From: Paraflavitalea sp. CAU 1676
GTDB lineage: Bacteria; Bacteroidota; Bacteroidia; Chitinophagales; Chitinophagaceae
DNA: 64,000 bases
Direction of reading: 5' to 3'
Assembly (NCBI RefSeq): GCF_029223285.1
Contig: NZ_JARHUJ010000014.1
Coordinates: 62,001 to 126,000, forward strand
Shown here: positions 18,315 through 27,805 of the stretch, piece after piece
How positions within the stretch are numbered: position 1 is the first letter of the stretch
Layout of the letters: every line of letters starts with the position of its first letter
Program-made: the position numbers and the translations under genes
The notes under the pieces: model-generated
The model's database searches: none
What the model was told of the DNA's origin: nothing
Seen by the model: only the letters and a program-made list of their open reading frames with translations

Positions 18315-19205
18315 ATGAATAAAAGAATAGGCGGCCGCCTGGCCGCATTGCTGTTGCTGGTCGTGGCCCATACAGCCTATGCGCAAGACGAAGACCTGCT
18401 GAAACAGCTTGGGCCCGATACGGCGAAGAAGGAGTATGTGAAGAATGCTTTTAAATCGTCGCGGGTAATCAACAACCACTCGATGGAGTTCATTGGCAAA
18501 GGGGTGATGGATGTGCGTATCCTGCACCGGTTTGGCACTATTCAAAACGGCTTCGAAGATCTTTTCGGCTTGGATGAGGCCAATACGCGTTTTGGGTTTG
18601 ACTATGGGGTGGGGAAAAGCCTTACAATCGGTATAGGTCGAAGCAATGTGAACAAAGAACTGGATGGATTTATTAAATATCGTCCTATATGGCAATCGAA
18701 GGGGCCGGGTGGGTTTCCCTTCTCGGTGGTATTGATAACGGGCATGACAGTTAGAACACAGGATTTTCCCGAGCCCAAAGATGCGTATGAGTTCAAGCAC
18801 CGGCTGGCTTTTTTTCAGGAAGTGATCATTGGCCGAAAGTTCAGTGAGGGGCTGAGCTTGCAGCTGAATCCTATCTTTTTGCACCGCAACCTGGTGCCGG
18901 GTGCAGAGGACGATAACAATACCTGGGCACTCGGCATGGGAGGGCGTGTCAAACTCTCTAAACGCACGGCTTTTGTGTTAGACTATACACCGATATTGGC
19001 TGGCCGGCAGGAGGGCACCAAGGACCCGATTGCAATGGGCTTCGATTTCGAGACCGGAGGGCACGTTTTTCAGCTGCATTTTACCAATGCCATCGGTATG
19101 AACGAACGGGCTTTCTTAACCACTACCACCGATGACTTCTGGAAAGGAGAGATCCGCTTTGGGTTCAACCTGTCGCGTGTATTCACCCTCAGTAAGAAAA
19201 AATAG
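18315..19205 (+). CDS. Predicted outer-membrane beta-barrel (DUF5777-like)
   Basis: The 296-residue protein has a signal peptide ending at AYAQ. The rest alternates amphipathic strands: SMEFIGKGVMDVRILHRFG, TRFGFDYGVGKSLTIGIGRS, and a terminal EIRFGFNLSRVF. This agrees with the DUF5777 family of Bacteroidota barrels. It is the last gene of the four-gene set that begins with the cytochrome lipoprotein, and a strong terminator follows. Its transport or binding role is not known. Confidence 0.86.
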   Translation: MNKRIGGRLAALLLLVVAHTAYAQDEDLLKQLGPDTAKKEYVKNAFKSSRVINNHSMEFIGKGVMDVRILHRFGTIQNGFEDLFGLDEANTRFGFDYGVGKSLTIGIGRSNVNKELDGFIKYRPIWQSKGPGGFPFSVVLITGMTVRTQDFPEPKDAYEFKHRLAFFQEVIIGRKFSEGLSLQLNPIFLHRNLVPGAEDDNNTWALGMGGRVKLSKRTAFVLDYTPILAGRQEGTKDPIAMGFDFETGGHVFQLHFTNAIGMNERAFLTTTTDDFWKGEIRFGFNLSRVFTLSKKK

Positions 19206-19231
19206 GAATCCGGGTTTATTTTAACACGGCT

Positions 19232-19260
19232 GGATCATCCCGTAAGGGGTGGTCCTTTTT
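19232..19260 (+). terminator. Rho-independent terminator of the cytochrome-YceI-barrel set
   Basis: A 10-bp stem (GGATCATCCC / GGGGTGGTCC, with G-T pairs) and a GTAA loop are followed by five T. It begins 26 bases after the barrel stop codon. Confidence 0.85.
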
Positions 19261-19322
19261 CATGGGCCGTATTTGCTGTCATGGCTTTATTGGCACCCGA
19301 GGGGGAGCGGCGCCTGGTGCGC

Positions 19323-19988
19323 TCAATTAATCTTATACATGAGCCTGAAGCCGCCAACAAAGGCCGGTACGGTGGATCTTTCTTCGTTGAGGTTGGTGGC
19401 AAACATCGATCGCATGAACTGGTAGGTGGCGTCGGAGGGCAGGTCGTTGGTGAGCCAGCGGTGGCGTACGCCAATGCCGGCATATACTTCCAGCCATAGC
19501 CGATGTGACCTGTTGAGGCTTTCCTGCACGCCCAGTTTCAGGTGCAGTCCACCTACATTTTTCCGGGCATGGAAACGCTTGTATTCCTGGTAAGCTGCCA
19601 CGCCGTTTACGGTCTTCCTTCCCACCCAATCTTCCACTGTGCTGGACACCATCTTGTAATGTAATTCGGCTTCCACGTAGGTGTTAAGGCCGCGGTCGAA
19701 GTATTTCCTGATGGCGGGGCGGACGATGAACCCTTTGGCGTGTTTGGCATTGCGCACGTTGTAGGATTGAAATACATAAGCTACATCGGCCGAGGTAGCC
19801 CAGCTTTCGTGAAACCGGTATTCGGTGCCCAGGGAAAGATTGGTTTCGATGGGATCGATGAGGCCCATAGGGTTTATCCGGAGCAACCAGGTGTCTGGCG
19901 GTATGGTATATCCTTTTTTCGGTTGGGCAGTAAGGGTGCCTATCCAACAGCTGAGGCTGAATAAGAGTACAAATCGTATAGCAGGCAT
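19323..19988 (-). CDS. Outer-membrane beta-barrel protein, DUF3575-like
   Basis: The 221-residue protein has a signal peptide (MPAIRFVLLFSLSCWIGTLTAQ) and a sequence of beta strands: WLLRINPMGLIDPIETNLSL, GTEYRFHESWATSADVAYVF, and LWLEVYAGIGVRHR. The pattern resembles DUF3575-type barrels. Although the frame is open to 20183, the start at 19988 is chosen because it gives the signal peptide and overlaps the stop of the upstream gene as TAATG, implying translational coupling. It is the last gene of a three-gene minus-strand set with two LVIVD lipoproteins. Confidence 0.85.
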   Translation of the reverse strand: MPAIRFVLLFSLSCWIGTLTAQPKKGYTIPPDTWLLRINPMGLIDPIETNLSLGTEYRFHESWATSADVAYVFQSYNVRNAKHAKGFIVRPAIRKYFDRGLNTYVEAELHYKMVSSTVEDWVGRKTVNGVAAYQEYKRFHARKNVGGLHLKLGVQESLNRSHRLWLEVYAGIGVRHRWLTNDLPSDATYQFMRSMFATNLNEERSTVPAFVGGFRLMYKIN

Positions 19989-20737
19989 TAATTGATTTTT
20001 GTGATCAGTTGAGGGGTCAATGGGGTTGAGATATCGTAGAGCAGCAGGCCATCCCGCACCCAGCAGATGAGGGTATTGGATGTAGGTATTACATCCACAT
20101 AAGATCCGTCCTTGAGGGCTGTTGTCTTTCTGGGTTGCCAGGCGTCTGTGATATCGAATACCAGCAGGCTGTCGCGGCTGCATACGTACAGGGCGTTCTG
20201 TTGATAACCCAGACCGTAAGGCTCCGGAACGTTGATGGCTGTTTTCTGAATGGGGTTGGTGACATTGGTAATGTCATACACGGCGAGGATGCTTTGGTTG
20301 CCTCCGCAAGCACCATTGGTGCGCAGGGTGGCGTAGGCTACATTATCGCGGGCTACCACGGGATCGCATCTCCTCAGCACTTGTGGACTGATGGCGGTGC
20401 TTAGCTTCTGCGGTTGTTCGGGGTTTTCGATGGAGAATATGTGTACTACACTGGTTGAGCCAATGAAGAGCTTGTCTTTGAAAGGATAGATCGTTTCTAT
20501 TTCAAAGCCTACTTCTACCGTTGACTTCAGTAGGGGATCGGCGGGATCGCTGATGTTGTACACGCGCAACTTCGACGCATCTACGGTATACAGGTAATTG
20601 CCCGTAATGGCAAACCGGGCCAGCGAACCGCCCTGGCCGGTGGTTGATACAAAGGCTGCGGCAGAATCCTTGGAGCATCGCAGATTGGTGATGCCGATGC
20701 TGACCAGGAGGAGCGTATATATGATGGGGTTTCTCAC
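19988..20737 (-). CDS. LVIVD-repeat lipoprotein
   Basis: The 249-residue protein has a lipoprotein-like signal (MRNPIIYTLLLVSIGITNLRC). It contains repeated propeller blades with the LVIVD-type pattern: LYTVDASKLRVYNISDPADP, VVHIFSIENPEQP, LAVYDITNVTNP, LLVFDITDAWQP and LLLYDISTPLTP. These form a surface- or periplasm-exposed beta propeller of unknown ligand. It shares its family with the gene just upstream. Confidence 0.9.
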   Translation of the reverse strand: MRNPIIYTLLLVSIGITNLRCSKDSAAAFVSTTGQGGSLARFAITGNYLYTVDASKLRVYNISDPADPLLKSTVEVGFEIETIYPFKDKLFIGSTSVVHIFSIENPEQPQKLSTAISPQVLRRCDPVVARDNVAYATLRTNGACGGNQSILAVYDITNVTNPIQKTAINVPEPYGLGYQQNALYVCSRDSLLVFDITDAWQPRKTTALKDGSYVDVIPTSNTLICWVRDGLLLYDISTPLTPQLITKIN

Positions 20738-20752
20738 TGTAATAGTTTAATG

Positions 20753-21283
20753 TTAACGACGGCAGGTTACTTTCTTAACGGTTTTCAGTTCCCAGTCAAC
20801 AACAATGCCTTTGGAGTGGTCTACACATTCGAAATAAACATTATTGTAGGGCGGGTAATCCTGCGATACCGGTGGGAAGGCGTCTTTGAGCCGTTTAACG
20901 ATGGTGGGTTGCTGTGGGTTGGCAATGTCGATGACGACCATATCGCTCACGCTGTTGGCGTAGAGGTAATGACCTTTTACCGCGATCTCGGTGCTGAAGG
21001 GGATCTTCAGAAAGGCGATCTTTTTAGGCTGTGCGCCGGAACGGTCGATGATATGAACGCCTTCCTGGATTTCATTCTGGAATACATAGCTGCCATAGCT
21101 GTAGATCTTTCCCGGTTTGAGGGTAGGCCTGGCGGCGGTTATGTCGATCGCCTGCATCGCGGCGGGCGTGGCGTATACGGGTACCCAGGCTTGTTGTTCT
21201 CCGTCGGGCGCCGGCGGGTCGACGATGCCGACACAGGCGCTTAAGAGAAAGGCTAAAGGGGTTATGATAGGGATTGCTTTCAT
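20753..21283 (-). CDS. LVIVD-repeat lipoprotein, short
   Basis: The 176-residue protein has a clear lipoprotein signal (LAFLLSAC, Cys17). LVIVD-type blades follow: GVHIIDRSGAQP and MVVIDIANPQQPTIVK. It is shorter than the 249-residue neighbour and has only two or three recognisable blades. It precedes that gene by 15 bases and is probably cotranscribed. Confidence 0.88.
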   Translation of the reverse strand: MKAIPIITPLAFLLSACVGIVDPPAPDGEQQAWVPVYATPAAMQAIDITAARPTLKPGKIYSYGSYVFQNEIQEGVHIIDRSGAQPKKIAFLKIPFSTEIAVKGHYLYANSVSDMVVIDIANPQQPTIVKRLKDAFPPVSQDYPPYNNVYFECVDHSKGIVVDWELKTVKKVTCRR

Positions 21284-21342
21284 ACCCTATCTGATACGGT
21301 TATGGAAGTAAACGCTGCACCCTTCCGTTTAATTGATATATA

Positions 21343-22134
21343 TCAGGGATGAATCACCCATTCTACTTCCCCAACCCCGAACCACCGGTCGATGGTGTCC
21401 TGCGTATGCAGCCTGCCATCGGCGGTAACCCCCCGGATGGTGGTTTCGAAAACGATATTATCCTTTTTGAGTTTTACGGTCTCGTTGTATTTATAAAGGG
21501 CCTGGTGATAATCAGCCAATAGCTGTTGCGGGTGCTGTAATGCCTGGTAGCGGTTTTCTAGCGCCTGGCAAAGCTCCTTTGCCAAGGGGATGATATCGTA
21601 GGTTTTACCAGTGATCTGCTTTAGCGAGACCGGGCGCAGGGTTTGCGGCGTGAAACCGGTTTGGTTGATATTGATACCCATACCTGCAATGGCGAGCAAC
21701 CAGGCGGGTGTTCCGCCTTCCTGATCGGCCCTTCCGATTCTGGATTCAATAAGGATACCCCCTGCCTTTCTGTCACGCCAATACAGGTCGTTGGGCCATT
21801 TGATGCGTGTTTCCTCACCGGCGTAGATTTTAAAGAAATCATAACAACCAAGGGCGATGGCGGCGGAGAGTAAAAATTGTTGACTGGTTATCAGGCTTTC
21901 CGGGTAGATTACCACGCTCATCATGATATTTTCGCCGGGGGTGGCATGCCATGTTTTACCGCGCTGGCCCTTGCCGGCGGTTTGCTCGAGTGTAAAATAG
22001 ACGTTGCCGTGCGGGGCTTTGCCAGCCGCTGCCTGGGCCATGGCATAGTTGTTGGTGCTATCTATAACCGGCAATATAATAAGCTGTTGGCCAATAGCGG
22101 GATGTGGCAAAAGATTACTATTTTTGGATTGCAC
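21343..22134 (-). CDS. birA: Biotin--[acetyl-CoA-carboxylase] ligase
   Basis: The enzyme activates biotin to biotinyl-AMP and attaches it to the carrier protein of biotin-dependent carboxylases. Visible motifs are DSTNNYAM, the biotin-binding GKGQRGKTW, KWPNDLYWRDRKAGGILIE, and GMGININQ. It has no N-terminal helix-turn-helix, so it is the monofunctional type without repressor activity. The frame is open to an ATG at 22200, but that would put 46 residues before DSTN, where about 20-25 are usual. The GTG at 22134 gives 24 and is chosen; the longer form cannot be excluded. It is divergent from rsfS. Confidence 0.94.
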   Translation of the reverse strand: MQSKNSNLLPHPAIGQQLIILPVIDSTNNYAMAQAAAGKAPHGNVYFTLEQTAGKGQRGKTWHATPGENIMMSVVIYPESLITSQQFLLSAAIALGCYDFFKIYAGEETRIKWPNDLYWRDRKAGGILIESRIGRADQEGGTPAWLLAIAGMGININQTGFTPQTLRPVSLKQITGKTYDIIPLAKELCQALENRYQALQHPQQLLADYHQALYKYNETVKLKKDNIVFETTIRGVTADGRLHTQDTIDRWFGVGEVEWVIHP

Positions 22135-22301
22135 GAAAATAGATATTACTGTTGAACGTTTAAGCTGTTGTGCTGTTATATTGGGATAATGGAATAGCAA
22201 GGCTGATAAACGGGATACAGCGGATCCTGACAGCGATCAATAAGCTATTCAGGATTACAATTTGACCATCTAAAACGTAATGATTATTGGAACAACTGTC
22301 A

Positions 22302-22691
22302 ATGTTAGCTACCCGTCGTAAGCGGACCAGTGTAACGAGGTTAACTAAGAACTCGAAGATTTTTAAAGCCATCATCCACGCTATTCAGGAGAAAAAGGGC
22401 AGTCATATCATATCGATCGATCTCCGGAAAATTCCCGAAGCTATTGCTGATTTTTTCATCATTTGTGAGGCTGGTAGTACAACCCAGGTAAAAGCCATTG
22501 CCGATTTTGTGGAAGCGCATGTGCAGGAGGCAGCCAAAGACACGCCTTATCATCACGAAGGTCACCAGGGTGCACAATGGGTGATCGTAGACTACGTTAA
22601 TATCGTGGTGCATGTCATGTTGCCAGAGACTCGTAAGTTCTACAAATTGGAAGAAATGTGGAGCGACGCCGACGCCGAAGAGCATAAATAA
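22302..22691 (+). CDS. rsfS: Ribosome silencing factor RsfS
   Basis: The 129-residue protein belongs to the RsfS/Iojap family, which binds ribosomal protein uL14 and blocks subunit joining under starvation. Motifs are IISIDLRKIPEAIADFFIICEAGS, HHEGHQGAQWVIVDYVNIVVHVM and TRKFYKLEEMW. The start is set at the ATG 22302, 15 bases inside a frame open from a TTG at 22287. The ftsH gene follows after 132 bases. Confidence 0.95.
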   Translation: MLATRRKRTSVTRLTKNSKIFKAIIHAIQEKKGSHIISIDLRKIPEAIADFFIICEAGSTTQVKAIADFVEAHVQEAAKDTPYHHEGHQGAQWVIVDYVNIVVHVMLPETRKFYKLEEMWSDADAEEHK

Positions 22692-22823
22692 TTTGATTCT
22701 TAAGGCCGGATGTTTGATATTGTGTACCGGGAGCTGTTCAGAATCTGCCATTTCAACAGGTTTTTTCGAACAATTTCATCACTATAATCCTTAATTAGAA
22801 AAACAAGCTGAAGCAAGTACAAT

Positions 22824-24896
22824 ATGTCACAGGACGATTCAAGACAGAATGAACGCGGTTTTCCGCGCCTACGCCCAAGAGGTGATGATAATGGCCAGCG
22901 TAAAGGTCCGAAATTCAATATCTATTGGGTTTGGGCGATCATCTTTGCTGTACTGGTAGCTTTTCAGTTATTCGGTTCCTTTGCCCCCGACGCCAAAGAA
23001 ATTGATGAATTGGAGTTTTACCAGATGCTGGAGAAAGGGGATATCGATAAGTTAACGACGATCACCAATAAGAACCTTATCAGGATCACGCTTACCTCTG
23101 CGGGTTATCAGAAATACAAAGACCAGCTTTCCAAGAAATGGCCTGGTGTATCAGAAAAAGGCCCTCACTTCGAATTCAAGGTTATCAAGGCCGATGAGTT
23201 TGATAAAGAGCTGAAAAGCTGGTACAAAGACCATACTGGTGTAAAGGTAGTACCCAACAAACCTGCCCAGGAAGGCGAATGGTTCACCTCTATTATTCAA
23301 TTCCTGCTTCCGCTGGTAGTGATCATCCTCATCTGGGTGATGCTGATGCGTAAGATGGGTGGCGGTGCAGGCGGCGGCAGTGGCCCCGGCGGCATCTTCA
23401 ATATTGGTAAATCAAGGGCTACTCTTTTCGATAAAGGCACTAAGGTCAATATTACTTTCTCTGATGTAGCTGGTCTCGACGAAGCGAAAGTGGAAGTAAT
23501 GGAGATCGTTGACTTCTTAAAGAATCCCAAGAAATATACAGCGCTTGGCGGTAAGATCCCTAAGGGAGCTTTGCTGGTAGGCCCTCCCGGTACCGGTAAA
23601 ACCCTGCTGGCGAAAGCCATGGCGGGTGAAGCACAGGTTCCTTTCTTCTCTATGAGTGGTTCCGATTTCGTGGAGCTGTTCGTAGGGGTGGGTGCCAGCC
23701 GTGTAAGGGATCTGTTCAAGCAGGCCCGTGAAAAAGCGCCCTGTATCATCTTCATCGATGAGATCGACGCTATCGGCCGTGCCCGTGGCAAGAACGCCAT
23801 CATGAGCAACGACGAAAGAGAAAGCACCCTCAACCAGTTGCTGGTGGAAATGGATGGTTTCAGCGGCGAAAGCGGTATCATCGTACTGGCGGCTACCAAC
23901 CGTCCCGATGTACTCGACTCTGCCCTGCTGCGACCCGGCCGTTTCGACCGCCAGATCTCTATCGACAAACCCGATCTGAAAGGCCGTGAGCACATCTTCA
24001 AAGTGCACCTGAAGCCCATTAAAATATCTGAAAGAGTAGACATCCATAAACTCGCTGAGCAGACCCCTGGTTTTGCCGGCGCGGACATCGCCAACATCTG
24101 TAACGAAGCGGCCCTGATCGCTGCCCGTAAAGGCAAGCAATCAGTAGAAATGGAAGATTTCCAGGATGCCGTTGACCGTGTTATCGGTGGTTTGGAAAAA
24201 AAGAACAAGATCATATCGCCCGATGAAAAGCGGATCATCGCTTACCACGAGGCCGGTCACGCGATCTGCGGCTGGTACCTGGAGCACGCTTATCCGCTGC
24301 TGAAGGTGACTATCGTTCCGAGAGGGGTGGCTGCACTGGGTTATGCCCAATACACACCGAAGGAGCAATACCTGTACAATACCGATCAACTCACCGATCA
24401 GATCTGCATGACCCTCGGTGGTCGTGCCAGCGAAGAGATCTTCTTTGGTAAGATCTCGACCGGTGCCCAGAATGACCTGCAACAGATCACCCGCATTGCC
24501 TACTCCATGATCACGGTGTATGGTATGAATGATAAGGTAGGTAATGTAAGTTTCTACGATCCGGCTGCAGAAAATTCTTTCACCAAGCCATATTCCGAAG
24601 AAACTTCCAAGTTGATCGACGAAGAAGTGAGGAAGCTGATCGATAATGCCTACGAAAAGACCAAAGAACTTCTTACTGAAAAGAAAGGACAGGTTGAAAA
24701 ACTGGCAGAAGCTTTGCTGAGCAAGGAAGTATTATTCCAAAGCGATGTGGAAGCATTGATCGGCAAACGTCCTTACGGTGAAAAGAAATTACTGGATGTG
24801 GATGGTGATCCTACGCACGGTGCTGAAGAAGGTTCTATCAGTGAAGGTGTGCCGCCGTACGACAGCAATGTAACCAACCATCCTGCTACTTCTTAA
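22824..24896 (+). CDS. ftsH: ATP-dependent membrane zinc metalloprotease FtsH
   Basis: This 690-residue hexameric inner-membrane protease degrades misassembled membrane proteins and selected regulators. The N-terminus has two membrane segments (about residues 31-50 and 155-175) around a periplasmic domain. The AAA domain has Walker A GPPGTGKT at 253-260, Walker [10 protein letters not shown], and the second region of homology [19 protein letters not shown]. The zinc site HEAGH is at 475-479. A Gly-rich segment after the second membrane helix ([12 protein letters not shown]) is typical of Bacteroidota FtsH. Confidence 0.99.
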   Translation: MSQDDSRQNERGFPRLRPRGDDNGQRKGPKFNIYWVWAIIFAVLVAFQLFGSFAPDAKEIDELEFYQMLEKGDIDKLTTITNKNLIRITLTSAGYQKYKDQLSKKWPGVSEKGPHFEFKVIKADEFDKELKSWYKDHTGVKVVPNKPAQEGEWFTSIIQFLLPLVVIILIWVMLMRKMGGGAGGGSGPGGIFNIGKSRATLFDKGTKVNITFSDVAGLDEAKVEVMEIVDFLKNPKKYTALGGKIPKGALLVGPPGTGKTLLAKAMAGEAQVPFFSMSGSDFVELFVGVGASRVRDLFKQAREKAPCIIFIDEIDAIGRARGKNAIMSNDERESTLNQLLVEMDGFSGESGIIVLAATNRPDVLDSALLRPGRFDRQISIDKPDLKGREHIFKVHLKPIKISERVDIHKLAEQTPGFAGADIANICNEAALIAARKGKQSVEMEDFQDAVDRVIGGLEKKNKIISPDEKRIIAYHEAGHAICGWYLEHAYPLLKVTIVPRGVAALGYAQYTPKEQYLYNTDQLTDQICMTLGGRASEEIFFGKISTGAQNDLQQITRIAYSMITVYGMNDKVGNVSFYDPAAENSFTKPYSEETSKLIDEEVRKLIDNAYEKTKELLTEKKGQVEKLAEALLSKEVLFQSDVEALIGKRPYGEKKLLDVDGDPTHGAEEGSISEGVPPYDSNVTNHPATS

Positions 24897-24904
24897 TTGA
24901 TATT

Positions 24905-25540
24905 ATGAAGATTTCTCCTGCAAGGGAAAGTATTCTCAAGAAAATACGGAAGGCGTTGACTCAGTCAACGCCTCTTCCTTTTCCGCAAAGTGAAGGAAAC
25001 AGTTCGGTATTCCAGCCCTCTCAACAGGAACTGGAAGTGCAGTTCGCGGAACAATTCTCCAAGCTCCAGGGTAAGTTTGTCTTCTGCCTTAACGAACAGG
25101 AACTGGCTGCCCAATTGGATCATGTGATTGGCCATAATAAATGGGAAAAGATCTATTGCCGCGAAGATGATTTGAGGCGTAACCTTGCTACCCACGGTTT
25201 TAAGTCGTTCAACCATGGCGATGTAGCCAGTTGCGATGCGGCCATTACTACCTGCGAGTGGCTGGTAGCGCGTACGGGCACTATCGTCTTGAGTGCCGGC
25301 CAGCCCAGCGGCCGAACAGTAAGCGTATATGCCCCCATCCATATTTGTATTGCCTATACCAGCCAGCTGGTGTACGATATCCGCGACGGGCTGTTGCAAG
25401 CCAGGGAGAAATATGGCAATAACCTGCCTTCCCTGATCACCTTTGCAACCGGCCCCAGCCGTACGGCGGACATCGAAAAAACGCTGGTGGTAGGGGTGCA
25501 TGGGCCGAAAGAGGTATATGTATTCCTCGTCGACAAATAG
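24905..25540 (+). CDS. LUD-domain protein (LutC/YkgG-like)
   Basis: The 211-residue protein contains a LUD domain in its second half: TGTIVLSAGQPSGRTVSVYAP and FATGPSRTADIEKTLVVGVHGP. LutC is a subunit of the L-lactate oxidation complex in other bacteria, but lutA and lutB are not here. The gene follows ftsH after only 8 bases, so its role may be different. No iron-sulfur motif is present. Confidence 0.9.
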   Translation: MKISPARESILKKIRKALTQSTPLPFPQSEGNSSVFQPSQQELEVQFAEQFSKLQGKFVFCLNEQELAAQLDHVIGHNKWEKIYCREDDLRRNLATHGFKSFNHGDVASCDAAITTCEWLVARTGTIVLSAGQPSGRTVSVYAPIHICIAYTSQLVYDIRDGLLQAREKYGNNLPSLITFATGPSRTADIEKTLVVGVHGPKEVYVFLVDK

Positions 25541-25644
25541 CCTGCGTCGGTATTATTCTTCAATTGCCATTATCTTTACAGGGAATGTGAAACGTGGGCA
25601 TGCTTTGTGCATTTACGTGTATTCACCTATTCATTACACCTCTT

Positions 25645-26091
25645 ATGGCTCCTGAAATCTATCAACTATTTGTGTACGGATCGCTGCTGAGCGGCTTTCA
25701 CCATCCTGCCTATGGCTACATCAGCCGGTATTTTACGCTGATCGGTCCGGCAAAGGTGCAGGGTAAGTTGTTCGATATGGGCGAATACCCTGCTGCGGTA
25801 CCTGTTAATCAGGATGCGTGGATCGTGGGCGAACTATACCTGCTCAACAATAAAGATGAATTCGATTGGGCGATGAGCCAGCTCGATGATTATGAGGGGG
25901 TGTTTCCCGATGCTGGCGAGCAGCCTTTATATCGCCGCGAACCTGTGAATGTAGTGATCAATGAAAAGGATACACTGGCGTGGATCTACTGGTACAACCA
26001 GGATGTGGTGGGTAAACCACCAATTGTATCGGGTAGTGTATTGCAGTATCGTGATGAACAACAGAAGAAGAGTCAGTCAGGATTTTTTTAA
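25645..26091 (+). CDS. Gamma-glutamylcyclotransferase-like protein (AIG2/GGCT fold)
   Basis: The 148-residue protein has the N-terminal LFVYGSLLSG motif of the GGCT-like fold and a likely catalytic acid in DDYEGVF. Such proteins cyclise gamma-glutamyl amines or peptides. The ORF is open from 25594, but the ATG at 25645 places the YGSL motif at the usual position. It lies 9 bases before lpxH. Confidence 0.88.
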   Translation: MAPEIYQLFVYGSLLSGFHHPAYGYISRYFTLIGPAKVQGKLFDMGEYPAAVPVNQDAWIVGELYLLNNKDEFDWAMSQLDDYEGVFPDAGEQPLYRREPVNVVINEKDTLAWIYWYNQDVVGKPPIVSGSVLQYRDEQQKKSQSGFF

Positions 26092-26100
26092 GGCTTTGCT

Positions 26101-26898
26101 ATGAACATACCCGCTGGTAAAAAAGTATATTTTCTTTCCGACTTTCATCTAGGTGCTCCGGATGCGGCTGCGAGCCTGAAGCGGGAAAAGCTCATTGTGG
26201 AATTTCTTGAAGAGATCAGGAAAGATGCAGCCGTGATCTTTATCGTGGGCGATATGTTCGATTTCTGGTACGAGTATCGCATGGTAGTGCCCAAGGGATA
26301 TGTGCGGCTGTTGGGCAAACTGGCAGAGATCACCGATAGCGGCATTCCCATTCATTTCTTTGTCGGCAACCACGATATGTGGATGAAGGATTATCTGCAG
26401 CAGGAGTTGAATATTCCCGTGTATTTCGAACCGAGAGAGTTTGAGTTCAATGGCCAGCAGTTCCTCGTGGGGCATGGTGATGGCCTGGGGCCCGGCGATC
26501 ATGGCTACAAATTCATCAAAAAGATATTCAGGAACCCGGTGTGTCAATGGCTGTTTGGTGTGCTGCCGCCTTATATGGGCATGGGCATCGCCAATTACAT
26601 GAGCCGGCGCAGCCGCCGCATGACCGGACAAACGGACGAAAAGTTCTTTGGCGAAGCGGGCGAGTGGCTGATCATCTACAGCAAGGAGGTGTTACAGAAG
26701 AAGGCTTATAAATACCTGATATTTGGTCACCGGCATTTACCCATCGATTTTGTGATGAATAAGGACAGCCGGTATATCAACCTGGGCGACTGGATCCGTT
26801 ACTATACCTACGCGGTGTTTGACGGTGCAGAGCTTACCTTGCAATCGAGGTATCCTGAATTGGAACACAAGATCATCCGCGGGCAAGCAGCCCAATAA
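26101..26898 (+). CDS. lpxH: UDP-2,3-diacylglucosamine pyrophosphatase family (LpxH-like)
   Basis: The 265-residue metallophosphoesterase carries the full set of metal motifs: SDFHLG (Asp14, His16), GDMFDFW, GNHDMW, GHGDGLG and GHRHLP. LpxH hydrolyses UDP-2,3-diacylglucosamine to lipid X in lipid A synthesis at the inner face of the cytoplasmic membrane. The hydrophobic patch FGVLPPYMGMGIANYM would bind acyl chains. The stop overlaps the start of the next gene by one base (TAATG), so the two are coupled. Confidence 0.93.
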   Translation: MNIPAGKKVYFLSDFHLGAPDAAASLKREKLIVEFLEEIRKDAAVIFIVGDMFDFWYEYRMVVPKGYVRLLGKLAEITDSGIPIHFFVGNHDMWMKDYLQQELNIPVYFEPREFEFNGQQFLVGHGDGLGPGDHGYKFIKKIFRNPVCQWLFGVLPPYMGMGIANYMSRRSRRMTGQTDEKFFGEAGEWLIIYSKEVLQKKAYKYLIFGHRHLPIDFVMNKDSRYINLGDWIRYYTYAVFDGAELTLQSRYPELEHKIIRGQAAQ

Positions 26899-27743
26899 TG
26901 CAATTAAGATCAACGATATTATTCCTCCTATTGATCCTTTGTCTGCCGGGCGCCGGCGGAACCTTGTTTGCGCAGCAGGGACAGCCCGCGCAGCGTGACA
27001 GCTTTTTTATTTTGTCGCGCACCATCGCCGGAGACTTTACCGACTTCACGGTCGATAACCTGGGTAATATCTACGTGCTCAATCAATCGGGTCAGTTGAA
27101 GAAGATGGGGCCGGCTGGTGATTCTGTTGCCGTTTTCAATAATGTGCGACAGTATGGCAAGATCCAGTTCATCGATGTTTCGAACCCGCTTAAGGTGCTG
27201 TTGTATTTTAAGGATTTTGGTACGGTCGTTACGCTTGACCGTTTCCTGAATACCCGTTCTACACTCGATCTGCGGCGCCGGCAATTGTTCCAGGTAAAGG
27301 CGATCGGCCAGGCGTATGACAACAATATCTGGGTGTTTGACGAACTGGAAAGCAAGCTGAAGCGGATAGGAGAGGATGGACGCATTATTGACCAGACGGC
27401 CGATTTCAGACTGCTGTTCGATTCAATGCCCTCGCCCAATTTCATTGTAGACCAGAACAAGCAGGTGTACCTGTACGATGCCACCAAGGGTGTCTATTTA
27501 TTTGACTATTACGGCGCTTTCAAGAACCGCATCCGGTTTATCGGGTGGACCGATTTTTCGGTGATCAACAATACGATCTTCGGACGTGATGCCGGTCTAT
27601 TGTATCGTTATGAGCCAGGTACCCTCAACCTGCAGCAATATCCTATTCCACCTTCCATGCAAAAGGCCCGGAAGATCAAAATTGTTCCTGGCTATCTCTA
27701 TCTTTTGCGCGACGGGCAGTTGGAAATTTATACTTATCGTTAA
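26898..27743 (+). CDS. Exported beta-propeller-like protein, function unknown
   Basis: The 281-residue protein has a signal peptide (ending near GTLFAQ). It contains repeated blade-like units such as FTVDNLGNIYVLNQSGQLKK, NNIWVFDELESKLKRI and KQVYLYDATKGVYLFDYYG, suggesting a soluble beta propeller. Its ATG overlaps the lpxH stop by one base, so a link to lipid A or the outer membrane is possible but only inferred from position. Confidence 0.82.
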   Translation: MQLRSTILFLLLILCLPGAGGTLFAQQGQPAQRDSFFILSRTIAGDFTDFTVDNLGNIYVLNQSGQLKKMGPAGDSVAVFNNVRQYGKIQFIDVSNPLKVLLYFKDFGTVVTLDRFLNTRSTLDLRRRQLFQVKAIGQAYDNNIWVFDELESKLKRIGEDGRIIDQTADFRLLFDSMPSPNFIVDQNKQVYLYDATKGVYLFDYYGAFKNRIRFIGWTDFSVINNTIFGRDAGLLYRYEPGTLNLQQYPIPPSMQKARKIKIVPGYLYLLRDGQLEIYTYR

Positions 27744-27767
27744 TTACAGGCCACTTATAACTTTCTC

Positions 27768-27801
27768 TTTGGGATTCCGGAGGCTGTTTTAATTAAATTT
27801 G
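27768..27801 (+). promoter_or_regulatory. Promoter of the mscS-like gene (TTTG-N22-TAAATTTG)
   Basis: TTTG at 27768-27771 and an exact -7 element TAAATTTG at 27794-27801 are separated by 22 bases, within the known 17-23 range. Only four bases separate the -7 element from the ATG at 27806, so the transcript would be leaderless or nearly so. Confidence 0.7.
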
Positions 27802-27805
27802 CAGC

